A stretch of DNA of 64,000 bases from Pseudomonadota bacterium (GCA_021802545.1 JAJZRS010000008.1:1-64000); one strand, 5' to 3'; positions 1-6,929 are shown, numbered from the stretch's first letter. Numbers and translations: made by a program. Notes: a model not told the origin generated them from the letters alone.

Positions 1-59
1 CCGCCGTCCGCTTCTCGCAGGAATCCAATGATTTGCTCTTCCGTAAATCTCTTCTTCAT
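1..59 (-). CDS. IS3-family transposase OrfA, N-terminal fragment
   Basis: The reverse complement from the ATG at 59 reads MKKRFTEEQIIGFLREADG and runs off the window. This is the characteristic start of IS3-family OrfA proteins, whose helix-turn-helix binds the element's terminal repeats. A purine-rich GAAGGAGATT lies upstream on the same strand. Only 19 codons are visible, so the subgroup (IS407/IS2/IS51 type) is not assignable. OrfB should lie beyond the left edge. Confidence 0.8.
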   Translation of the reverse strand, partial: MKKRFTEEQIIGFLREADG

Positions 60-99
60 GTCCAATCTCCTTCATGGTTAAGATTGGACTCTAATTTCA
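1..99 (-). mobile_element. End of an IS3-family insertion sequence (truncated by window edge)
   Basis: The minus strand reads TG at about 99, then an AT-rich terminal stretch, then the start of an IS3-family OrfA at 59. The short sequence AGTCCAATCTT just inside the end is partly echoed (GATTGGAC) before the start codon. Only the transposase-proximal end of the element is inside the window, so the other end, OrfB and the target duplication cannot be seen. Everything from about 100 onward is host DNA, into which the element inserted. Confidence 0.7.
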
Positions 100-689
100 A
101 CTGCTACTCAACATGGGGGGACGTCGCATCAAACAATTGCCCTCTTCGAAGCAACAGAGCCAGAGCGAATAGAGATAAGGGGTTCTCTATCGCACGATTT
201 ATGGTGGCCGCCGGCGGACCAAAGGCCAAGCCGCCAAGGGACACCTTCCTAGATTTGGTTAGACGCACGCACCCCGAGAATGACCCTCCTAGAGAGGTCA
301 TACTGACTGATCCATACATTTATTCCGACGTCAGCGAAGATGGTCACGAAGGCGGCTTTTCCAATCTGGTTGCCTATCTTGAAGCACTCGGAATATCCGC
401 TGATGACACCTTTATCCTTCGCACAACCCCATCGCCAAAGCGGGGGACCGTGACGGCAAAGAGAAACTTGCATCGCCACCTCAAGGCCCAGTTCAAGAAC
501 ATTCAGCTTAAGGATTACGCCCCCCAACTCAAGTTCCATGACAGGTTCTACGTCGTTCGTCACCGCTCGGGGAAGATCAAGGGAGTGTTTGGGCCGTCAA
601 TAAATGGCCTCACCTCAGATGCAATTGTGCTCATGGGTGATATTGACGAGCTGCAGCCACTGAAGAAACTTGAAGCCTGGTTCGGGTGA
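100..689 (+). pseudogene. Integron cassette gene fragment, PLD-like / MIT C-terminal-like domain
   Basis: The reading frame is open across the IS boundary, so its 5' end has been lost or replaced by the insertion. The first plausible internal ATG is at 201 (MVAAGGPKAK), giving about 162 aa. The C-terminal half contains DPYIYSDV, then LKFHDRFYVV and GKIKGVFGPSINGL. A DPYI, HDR, GPSINGL order resembles phospholipase-D-like domains of the MIT C-terminal type; that assignment is tentative. Another frame upstream (about 118-200, reading IALFEATEPERIEIRGSLSHDLWW) also looks protein-coding, so the gene may carry a frameshift near 200. The stop codon at 687-689 is seven bases from an attC site, so this is the gene of an integron cassette. 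Confidence 0.5.
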
Positions 690-695
690 TCAGAA

Positions 696-762
696 ATCTA
701 ACCCTTCATTCCACCGGACCTGCGCGAAAAGACGCGCAGGCCGGTGAATTCAAACGTTCGGC
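696..762 (+). other. attC: Integron attC recombination site
   Basis: A 67-base imperfect palindrome. It starts with ATCTAAC (fits RYYYAAC) and ends with GTTCGGC (6 of 7 to GTTRRRY). Inner arms CTTCATTCCACCGG and CCGGTGAATTCAA surround a perfect CCTGCGCG / CGCGCAGG stem with an AAAAGA loop. The layout, with core sites at both ends and a TTCATTC/GAATTCAA arm pair, is that of attC sites of chromosomal integrons. It lies directly behind the stop codon of the preceding gene, as in a cassette. No integrase gene or second attC is visible in the window. Confidence 0.85.
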
Positions 763-786
763 GTCAAAAAGGAGTAGTTAATGGGA

Positions 787-894
787 CTAATGGTTCATAT
801 GTTTGAAATTGATTAAGCGATTACGTCCTGTCAGGTCAAGTAGCTTTAGGCGTAATTGCTCAAGGGCAGTAAGTAGGGATGCCCTATCATTCAT
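787..894 (-). pseudogene. Severed N-terminus of a DUF4011-type helicase
   Basis: On the minus strand a frame starting at ATG 894 reads MNDRASLLTALEQLRLKLLD, continues LTGRNRLINFKH, and stops at 789-787. The motif LRxKLLDLTxRNRLINFK is the typical opening of DUF4011-containing superfamily I helicases, proteins of over 1,000 residues often found in defence islands. Only 35 codons remain and the homology ends where the cassette array begins, so the rest was deleted or replaced. The frame stays open upstream to about 990, with a GTG at about 912 as an alternative start. The family call rests on one motif. Confidence 0.55.
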
Positions 895-1118
895 TTCTGC
901 CTCGACTTTCTTCACAAGAATCTTGAAGTTTTGGGCTGAACGAATTGAGTATCGATGTCTGTATCGATGATTTATATTTTTCTTTGATGTTCATGCAGAG
1001 CTTTCAATTAGGTGGCTCTGTTGCAGTATCTCCCGACGCAATCCTATCACGGCAACGATTTGATTTGCACTGCCTTCAGAGGGCGTGGAGCTGCCAAATG
1101 GGTAGATAATTTGGTGTT

Positions 1119-1179
1119 GGTTACGATTTTATTATCAAGCTTGCCGTAGAATAAATGTCCGGGTTACGGTATTTAATAG
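1119..1179 (+). repeat. GTTACG-type repeats, probable right end of another decayed element
   Basis: Two direct copies, GGTTACGATTTTATTATC at 1119 and GGGTTACGGTATTTAATAG at 1161, lie in the same orientation as the repeats beside amtB (6843-6910). The 1119 copy is nearly identical to the reverse complement of the repeat at 1261-1277. They could be the outward-reading right end of a neighbouring element lying upstream, or extra transposase sites of the element that starts at 1261. Confidence 0.45.
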
Positions 1180-1260
1180 CCGAATTGAAAAGTTGGGAAT
1201 TAAATCCCTTTTATATTCAATTGAGTGCGATTAAGGTTTTGTGCTGACCGAGCAAATTTC

Positions 1261-1311
1261 CATAATAAAATCGTAACTTCAAATCTAAGTCGTTTTAATA
1301 AATGCGTAACC
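1261..1311 (-). repeat. Left end of outer Tn7-like element (GTTACG sites)
   Basis: Reading the minus strand outward from 1311, two sites appear: GGTTACGCATTTATTAAAAC, then GTTACGATTTTATTATG, 33 bases apart. The first matches the site at 6843-6863 on the plus strand at 20 of 21 positions, so the two regions form a long inverted pair about 5.6 kb apart. Repeated sites of this kind, with a TTTATT core reading outward, are what TnsB/TniA transposases bind at Tn7-like ends. Confidence 0.6.
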
Positions 1312-1342
1312 GGAGTACTTGGTTGTCAATTCGGTGGCTTCG

Positions 1343-2118
1343 ATGACAGTTCTAACACCCAGCATTTTTCCAGATGAATTTGTTATGGGATACCGAGGGC
1401 GCCTTCGCATCCAAAATTCCTATGGGCCCCATTTGGAATCATTAATGGGTTTGCTGCGTGATCGATACTATCCGCCAGGAACCGCTAAAAACGAAGCGCC
1501 AGAAATTGCTTTGTTAGCTCATGCGGGTGGTGTGCCAATCCAAGATTTTGTCCGTCAGCATAGTTTTCTTCCTTTGCATCGAGCCGTAGCTAAAGAACAT
1601 TACGATGCTGATCATGGTGAAAAAATGATTTTAAACAGGAAGTATGGAACCAGGATTTTGGATTCTTCTCTCGGGCGTTTTTGTCCAGAATGCCTTGAGG
1701 AGGATGAAAAGGGGAAAGGTGTTGCTTATTGGCACCGTTCTCACCAGATACCAGGAATTCCTTGGTGTCAGAAGCATGGCTCCAGGCTGCTGAATAGTCC
1801 GTTGGGAAACAAGTCGTTCGATGACTTGCCAGCCATGGATATATCGATCGATTCCGATTTTACTGAGCAGGAGTTTTTGCAGGTCGTTGGAAACGCAGCA
1901 TTACAGCGATATGCAGAAATACTGAATGGGTTCCTTTGAGAGCGAAAGAGGTGCTGACGTTGGAGAGATACTTGTCGAACTTGAGCAGCTTTGAGTTCGA
2001 AGAGGTGACGAACGCGTATCTGAATGCGGCTCAGGAAGATAGTGCGAGTGCTTTTTATAACCTCTACGCCCCTCAAAGAGCGCCATACCTTAACTCAAAT
2101 GTTGCACAGGTATCCTGA
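1343..2118 (+). pseudogene. tniQ: tniQ (TnsD/TniQ family) with frameshift, damaged
   Basis: TniQ proteins choose the target site for Tn7-like transposition. From ATG 1343 the frame reads 198 codons to a stop at 1937-1939. It opens with FPDEFVMGYRGRLRIQNSYG, the usual TniQ start, and holds the zinc-binding core RFCPECLEED, YWHRSHQIPG, WCQKHGSRLL. After that core the frame stops early, but another frame (1936-2115, KEVLTLERYLSNLSSFEFEE) continues in a way expected for TniQ, which suggests a frameshift near 1936. TTG 1319 is a possible alternative start. The protein is shorter than typical family members and no partner transposase genes remain. Confidence 0.6.
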
Positions 2119-2187
2119 TGCATATGCACAGATAGAAAGCAGAAGGCTGTGTATCATGGTGGTCATGTCTAGAGGGGGTAGGTCATG

Positions 2188-2336
2188 CTCGACAGACTTT
2201 TTCCAAGGTGCCCCTAGGATAATCGTGGGAAAATGGGGTTCTCGACAGATTTTGCTGAGTTTCCGCTATTTTTTGAATGTCGAAAAATCAGTTGGTTATG
2301 GAAGACCTCTCCGACAGATTTAATTACTTGCGATCA
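2188..2336 (+). repeat. Extra copy of the CGACAG-type right end, direct repeat of 6604-6751
   Basis: Three sites, at 2188 (CTCGACAGACTTTTTC), 2241 (CTCGACAGATTTTGCT) and 2311-2336 (CCGACAGATTTAATTAC onward), have the same order, orientation and spacing (about 53 and 70 bases) as those at 6604, 6655 and 6726. The intervening DNA is also recognisably similar. This is therefore a second right end of the same element family, lying outside and directly against the left end of the element that starts at 2338. Confidence 0.7.
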
Positions 2337-2337
2337 A

Positions 2338-2383
2338 TGATCGCAAGTAATAAAGTCTGTCGGGTGTGAGTAAAGTCTTTCGG
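2338..2383 (+). repeat. Left end of inner Tn7-like element
   Basis: It starts TGATCGCAAGTAATAAAGTC and continues TGTCGG to 2363. The 26-base stretch matches the reverse complement of 6726-6751 at 24 positions. A second site, AGTAAAGTCTTTCGG (2369-2383), follows with a 20-base period. Tightly packed sites at one end and three spaced sites at the other is the asymmetry known for Tn7 (right versus left end). Confidence 0.65.
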
Positions 2384-2465
2384 AATCTGTGGGATAAAAA
2401 ATGACGACGGATTACGGATTCGAAGATTGATATTCACAGCATCATGTGAAGATTCATTTCAAAAT

Positions 2466-2498
2466 AAATTCAAATTTGACTTAATTCATTTTTGAATT
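2466..2498. promoter_or_regulatory. Inverted repeat over the ATPase module promoter (possible operator)
   Basis: AATTCAAA at 2468 and TTTGAATT at 2491 form an inverted repeat flanking the -35 and reaching the -10 of the promoter of the two-gene module. Such placement suits a repressor. Both encoded proteins carry winged helices, but autoregulation is only inferred. Confidence 0.35.
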
Positions 2499-2503
2499 AT
2501 AAT
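2476..2503 (+). promoter_or_regulatory. Sigma70-type promoter of the ATPase module
   Basis: TTGACT (2476-2481) and TATAAT (2498-2503) are separated by 16 bases. This is close to consensus and about 30 bases upstream of the first ATPase start. The AT-rich setting differs from the GC-rich core genes. Confidence 0.65.
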
Positions 2504-2533
2504 TGAAGCCATAATCAGAGCGTGGAGGTGATT

Positions 2534-3727
2534 ATGGCTATTCGGGTTGGAAACAAGGCTGAGGGTGATGCTTTTTTTGACCGAGTGACAGAGCGCGAGG
2601 ATATTTGGCGTCACCTAGAGGGGAACCATATTGTCCTCAGTGGGCCACGGCGTCTTGGAAAAACCTCCTTATTGCAGAGAATTGCTGAAGAAGCGGCAGA
2701 AAAAGGGATCCTGGCACGCCTGATAGATGTTGAGGGTATCGACAATGCCGAAGCATTCATCGATCAATTGTCACGAGCATTTCCTGAAGAGTCCATAAAA
2801 GGGTACATGCAGGAGATCGGAGCTAGAGTAACTTCTTGGTTCGAACGAATCAGAAAAATGGAAGTAAAACTCCCTGGAGGAATCGGGGCTGGAATAGAAG
2901 TACAGGCTATCGCATCTACATCCTGGTCGAGCGCTGCAATGCATTTGCAGCAGCGCGTCGCACCGGCCCCTTTGCTGATCCTTGTCGATGAGTTTTCGGT
3001 GTTTCTGGAAAAACTTCTTGTAAAGGATAAGTTTGAGGCGGTTCAATTGCTCGGATGGTTACGTGCGTGGCGCATGACTTCAGGGGTGGCCTGTCGATTC
3101 GTATTCTCAGGATCCATCGGCTTCAATACGTTACTTGAACGCTATCGCTTGGGCACTTACTTCAATGATTGCTACGATTTCCGCCTTCAACCTTTCCGAC
3201 CAGCTGCAGCACTGGCAATGCTTGAGGAAGAGGCTAGGCGGGAGGGATGGCAGGTCGAAACAACTTCATTGCAACATCTTTGCGCTCGCATCGGCTGGCT
3301 GTCCCCTTTCTATCTCAATCTACTTTTGGATTCATCCTTGGAGGCGGGAAGGGATAGGGAATTGGAGGAAGGGAATGATGAAAGACGGCTGCTGCAGTCA
3401 GACGTTGACGACGCATACGATAGGCTGCTTGCCACGCGTTCACGTTTCGTTCATTGGTATCAGCGACTGGAACGGGAAATCGAAGAGCCGGAACTATCAT
3501 TCGCGCTTGCAGTATTGGCCGCAATTGCCAAGGCCGAAAATGGGCTGACTAGAAGTCAGGTGCTTGCACGTTTGCATCGACGCGAGCCGGATGCCGACGT
3601 GCGCGGCAAGCGGTTTGACCGAATCATGCTGAAGCTGGAAGAGGACGGCTACCTGGGGATGGACGGGGATCGCATTCTCTTCCTTTCTTTCCTGCTTCGT
3701 GACTATTGGAGACGGAATCATGTCTGA
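2534..3727 (+). CDS. ATPase with winged helix (archaeal-ATPase/STAND type), first gene of module
   Basis: 397 aa, soluble. The opening ERxDIWRHLEGNHIVLSG leads to Walker A GPRRLGKT (37-44). The Walker B LLILVDE is at 147-153 and a sensor-like VFSGSIGF near 190-197. This pattern is that of the ATPase_2 (archaeal ATPase) branch of signal-transducing NTPases. The last about 80 residues form a winged-helix-like region (LTRSQVLARLHRR, KLEEDGYLGMDGDRILFL). No nuclease, protease or membrane domain is visible. ATG 2534 is chosen because GGAGGTG sits five bases upstream; GTG 2522 is possible. It overlaps the next gene by eight bases, so the two are probably translationally coupled and act together. 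Its function is not known. A defence or regulatory role is inferred from its place as mobile-element cargo. Confidence 0.75.
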   Translation: MAIRVGNKAEGDAFFDRVTEREDIWRHLEGNHIVLSGPRRLGKTSLLQRIAEEAAEKGILARLIDVEGIDNAEAFIDQLSRAFPEESIKGYMQEIGARVTSWFERIRKMEVKLPGGIGAGIEVQAIASTSWSSAAMHLQQRVAPAPLLILVDEFSVFLEKLLVKDKFEAVQLLGWLRAWRMTSGVACRFVFSGSIGFNTLLERYRLGTYFNDCYDFRLQPFRPAAALAMLEEEARREGWQVETTSLQHLCARIGWLSPFYLNLLLDSSLEAGRDRELEEGNDERRLLQSDVDDAYDRLLATRSRFVHWYQRLEREIEEPELSFALAVLAAIAKAENGLTRSQVLARLHRREPDADVRGKRFDRIMLKLEEDGYLGMDGDRILFLSFLLRDYWRRNHV

Positions 3728-6590
3728 CCAGGCAGATATTCCAGTTAGGAACGCAGTCAAATATAACCCACATCTTTGGGCAGAAGAGGACCTGCGTTCC
3801 GTGTTCGTGGTTCGTGTTCGAGAACTAGAAAAAATTGTATCCAGAATTCGTGACATCCAACCTCAAGGAGTCCCGCAGCACCTGCTCATCACTGGGCATC
3901 GGGGAATGGGGAAATCCACTCTTTTGAGACGAGTGGGGCTTGCTGTTAAGGATGATCCGGAGCTTTCCAAGAATTGGATTGTGCTTTCTTTTCCCGAAGA
4001 ACAGTATACGGTATCCACGTTAAGCGAATTCTGGAGCAACGTGCTGGATGTGCTTGTCGACACCTTGGAGAGGGAGGGGGCTGATCAGGGAGAACTGATG
4101 CGCCTGGACGCCAAGGCAGGAAAAATCCAAAGCTTGGCTCAGAACGAACGCGAAGAGGCATTACTCGCATTCCTAAATGAGTGGATAGAACGGAATCATC
4201 GGCGATTGCTTTTGCTTGTAGACAGCACCGACCTGCTTTTCTCAAACCTCGGGGCTGCAGAAAAAGAGGCTGGAAAAAGAAAAATGGCGGATGCCGGTGC
4301 CACGGCTCTGTGGCGATTGCGCAAGACGTTGTCCCATCACACTGGGATTTTCTGGGTTGGCGCGAGCTATCAGTCGCTCGAAGTCGAACACCAGTACAGC
4401 GACGCGTTCCACGATTTTTTCGAATTGATCGAGCTCAGGCCGCTTTCGACGCAGGATATGCGGGAAGCCATGCTTGCGATGGCGCGAACTTTCGGTGCCG
4501 GAACGATTCCACAGGGTGAGCCAGCCGTCAATAAAATGGCAGAAATACTGGATGGGCATCCGGAGCGCCTTAAAGCTCTGAGAGCCATCACTGGAGGCAA
4601 TCCGCGCACGACTGTCATGCTATATGACTTGGTTGCATCGGGTTGGTCGAGTGATCTTCAATCCGACCTCAAGGCACTGCTCGACCTGATGACTCCATTA
4701 TATAAGGCAAGAATGGAAAATCTCGCCGAGCAGCCAAGAAAATTGCTTGCCCACCTGATGGAATATTGGGCACCAATTTCATCAGGAGATCTTGCAAAGA
4801 TTTCGAATATTCCAGCCACGACAGTGAGCGGCCAACTATCGCGTCTTGAAGCGGACGGGTTGGTGGAAAAAGCGAAACTCGCGGGTACTCGTCGCAGCGG
4901 ATATCAGGTTGCCGAAAGGTTTTTCAATATATGGTATCTGATGCGTTATACTCCTCGCCGCGTGCGCCAGAAGCTTGCGTGGCTGGTGGAGTTCATGCGT
5001 CTTTGGTATAGCGCCCAGGAACTGAAAACCTTCGCTGCGGCCAGAGCGCTAGAGCATGCCGCCGGCCGCTTTGGCACGCTGGATCATCTGGAACAATCGC
5101 TGGCGATAGCCAGCGCCTTGGGAGATGACAGCCGGGAGCATCGCTTGTTGGAATTCAGCGTCTTTGCCACTGCGAACAAGCTTGCCTCAAATCTTCACTT
5201 ATCGCTCGCGGAAGCGTTCCCTGGACTCTTCGATATGGATGGGGAGGATAAACCGTTTCATAGTGCCGAAGATTACCTCAATCGTTACAATGCGCTCGAA
5301 GAAGAACTGTCCAAATGCCAGCATATTCCGGCTGAAGAGCGAAGAGAATGGATAGAAGGCGTTCGTGGCTGGCTATTGCTTGGCTTGGAACATAAAGTAA
5401 ATATATCAAATGCAGCAGAGGCATTCTCGCCAGACGACGTTGAAGAACTAAGGGGGGTAACTCTTCGTGAAAAGCAGAGCGCTCAGGAAATATTAGGGGA
5501 ATGTACAGATAAACTAAGGAAGTTTGTTCTGAAAGGAGATTTTTTCCCAGATTGTCCTGATGCTGAACTTGCTTACCGCCAGATTCTTGCTAGTTTCGGC
5601 GACGATTCGAACGCTTTGCGTTGTGGTGCCCAACTCATGGAAATACATGGGCATCACGATAAGTGGGTGGAAAAAATTTACCGCAAGGCGATTGAGCTTG
5701 ACCCAGGAAATGCTTTGGCATGGCAACGCCTTGGCTACCTACTGAATGATTTTAAGCGGTATGGGGAAGCGGAAGAGGCCTATCAGATGGCAATCAAAAT
5801 TGATCCGGAGAATGCGCGTTCTTGGTTCGGGCTTGGTGCTTTGCTGCACCTTAAGTTGGCGCGTTTTGAGGAGGCCGGGAAAGCTTACAGAAGGGCGGTC
5901 GAACTCGACCCAGGAACAGCCTATTACTGGGTTTCGCTTGCAGTTCTATTGCATACTGCCTTGTTCCGACTTGGGGATGCGGAATTCGCTTACAAAAAGG
6001 CAATCGAACTCGATTCAGAAATGGGTTTTACTTGGTTTGGTTTTGGTGCGCTGTTGAAAGAATATCCAGAACGTTATGTAGAGGCGGAATCAGCTTACAA
6101 AAAGGCAATCGAACTCGATCCGAATGAACTTTTGCCTGTTGCAGCCTTGGCAAGATTGTATGTTGCCCAAAAAAATATGGAAGCTGCAAACAATACCTAT
6201 CGCCAGATAATTGCCTTGGATGTTGCGAAGAAGAAAGGTGATGATATCGATTTTCAGGGTTTACGACTGCAGGCGAATCTTTGGTTGAAGAACCTTGATG
6301 AGGCAAAGCATGTATTGGAGCAGTTGGCCGGAATCGCAGCTGACGGTGACGCGTCTGCAATACGCGAAATTAAGCATCAAACAAAGCAATGCCATTCGAT
6401 TGGATTAGGAATGGCGTTAGCACAGTTAATTGAGAATTCTGATTATGCTGATTTTCTGTTGCCATTTTCACTTGCCTTGAAGGCAGCGAATGGTGAGTCG
6501 GATGCCTTAAATGGTGTTCCTCCGGAAGTGGCTGCCATGGCTCAGGAAGTGCTCGAAGACTTAACGTCTGGGAGTAAGGCTGTAATGTAG
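3720..6590 (+). CDS. ATPase-winged helix-TPR protein (STAND-like), second gene of module
   Basis: 956 aa, soluble. Walker A GHRGMGKST is at 59-67 and the Walker B-like LLLLVDSTD at 163-171, where the usual second acidic residue after Asp is Ser. A sensor-like FWVGASYQ and the GGNPRTTVMLYDL region follow. A winged helix (SSGDLAKISNIPATTVSGQLSRLEADGLV without its spacers) lies near 345-375. A helical linker leads to about five TPR units (about 660-850) with YRKAIELDPGNALAW-type repeats. STAND proteins sense a ligand through such C-terminal repeats and oligomerise through the ATPase. No effector domain is recognisable, so the partner or an external factor may supply output. ATG 3720 has GGAGACGG upstream and overlaps the previous stop. 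Confidence 0.75.
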   Translation: MSDQADIPVRNAVKYNPHLWAEEDLRSVFVVRVRELEKIVSRIRDIQPQGVPQHLLITGHRGMGKSTLLRRVGLAVKDDPELSKNWIVLSFPEEQYTVSTLSEFWSNVLDVLVDTLEREGADQGELMRLDAKAGKIQSLAQNEREEALLAFLNEWIERNHRRLLLLVDSTDLLFSNLGAAEKEAGKRKMADAGATALWRLRKTLSHHTGIFWVGASYQSLEVEHQYSDAFHDFFELIELRPLSTQDMREAMLAMARTFGAGTIPQGEPAVNKMAEILDGHPERLKALRAITGGNPRTTVMLYDLVASGWSSDLQSDLKALLDLMTPLYKARMENLAEQPRKLLAHLMEYWAPISSGDLAKISNIPATTVSGQLSRLEADGLVEKAKLAGTRRSGYQVAERFFNIWYLMRYTPRRVRQKLAWLVEFMRLWYSAQELKTFAAARALEHAAGRFGTLDHLEQSLAIASALGDDSREHRLLEFSVFATANKLASNLHLSLAEAFPGLFDMDGEDKPFHSAEDYLNRYNALEEELSKCQHIPAEERREWIEGVRGWLLLGLEHKVNISNAAEAFSPDDVEELRGVTLREKQSAQEILGECTDKLRKFVLKGDFFPDCPDAELAYRQILASFGDDSNALRCGAQLMEIHGHHDKWVEKIYRKAIELDPGNALAWQRLGYLLNDFKRYGEAEEAYQMAIKIDPENARSWFGLGALLHLKLARFEEAGKAYRRAVELDPGTAYYWVSLAVLLHTALFRLGDAEFAYKKAIELDSEMGFTWFGFGALLKEYPERYVEAESAYKKAIELDPNELLPVAALARLYVAQKNMEAANNTYRQIIALDVAKKKGDDIDFQGLRLQANLWLKNLDEAKHVLEQLAGIAADGDASAIREIKHQTKQCHSIGLGMALAQLIENSDYADFLLPFSLALKAANGESDALNGVPPEVAAMAQEVLEDLTSGSKAVM

Positions 6591-6603
6591 ATAGGACATT
6601 GGC

Positions 6604-6751
6604 CCGACAGACTTTATTCCTCGGTACCTTGTGCAATAGTGGGAAATGAGGGTTCTCGACAGACTTTGCTGAATTTTCGCTAACCTTCTAGGTATTGTTA
6701 AATCATTGGTTTACGAAAGTCATCCCCGACAGACTTTATTGCTTGCAATCA
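6604..6751 (+). repeat. Right end of inner Tn7-like element
   Basis: Three sites, CCGACAGACTTTATT (6604), CTCGACAGACTTTGCT (6655) and CCGACAGACTTTATTGCTTG (6726 onward), all point outward. They end in CAATCA at 6751, which mirrors TGATCGC at 2338. The end starts only 14 bases after the stop of the TPR gene, so the cargo is packed tightly against it. Confidence 0.7.
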
Positions 6752-6842
6752 CCTCGCCGAATTGTACGCATTGAAGATAGGGCGGATTTCGAAATGGAGC
6801 AGCCATACGATTGACCGCCCTAGAATTGGGACAAACCACCCT

Positions 6843-6910
6843 GGTTACGTATTTATTAAAACGCTAAGGCTTAGAGTTACGTTTTTATTCTGCAAGTTAC
6901 GTTTATATTA
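6843..6910 (+). repeat. Right end of outer Tn7-like element, next to amtB
   Basis: Three direct sites, GGTTACGTATTTATTAAAAC (6843), GAGTTACGTTTTTATTC (6874) and AAGTTACGTTTATATTA (6894), read outward. They stop about 20 bases before the stop codon of amtB, which is on the opposite strand. The first is the 20-of-21 partner of 1291-1311. The 6752-6842 stretch between inner and outer ends holds no gene that I can support. Confidence 0.6.
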
Positions 6911-6929
6911 TTAAGAAATAGCGATCAGA

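Larger units (their letters stand above)
2338..6751 (+). mobile_element. Inner Tn7-like element carrying a two-gene ATPase module
   Basis: It is bounded by 26-base terminal inverted repeats (24 of 26 identical) with internal AATAAAGTCTGTCGG-type sites. The cargo is only the two coupled ATPase genes, with no transposition genes, so it would need TnsABC-like proteins in trans. The flanks show no matching 5-base duplication (ATCAA on the left, CCTCG on the right). The left flank is another copy of the element's own right end. This could be a tandem insertion or a product of recombination between right ends. Confidence 0.6.
1261..6910. mobile_element. Outer Tn7-like element remnant carrying tniQ and a nested element
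   Basis: It is defined by inverted GTTACG-type site clusters at 1261-1311 and 6843-6910. Inside are a damaged tniQ directly next to the left end and the nested CGACAG-type element with its two ATPase genes. No TnsA, TnsB/TniA or TnsC/TniB gene is visible, so it is defective or non-autonomous. The right end lies about 20 bases from the stop codon of amtB, the position Tn7 takes relative to glmS. Exact termini and target duplications could not be fixed by eye. Confidence 0.5.

Noticed and set aside
714..744. Simple intrinsic terminator after the cassette gene
   Set aside because: The stem lacks a T-run and has the arms and end sequences of an attC site, which explains it better.
993..1109. A 38-codon open frame on the plus strand (MQSFQLGGSVAVSPD...)
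   Set aside because: No ribosome site and no family resemblance, in a region of decayed mobile DNA.
2024..2323. A 99-codon plus-strand frame running into the transposon end
   Set aside because: It passes through the terminal repeats and shows no protein character; probably chance in AT-rich DNA, although its first part could be frameshifted tniQ.
6752..6811. Frame reading PRRIVRIEDRADFEMEQPYD up to a stop between inner and outer transposon ends
   Set aside because: It might be the 3' end of a gene interrupted by the inner element, but 20 codons with no recognisable family are too little to call.
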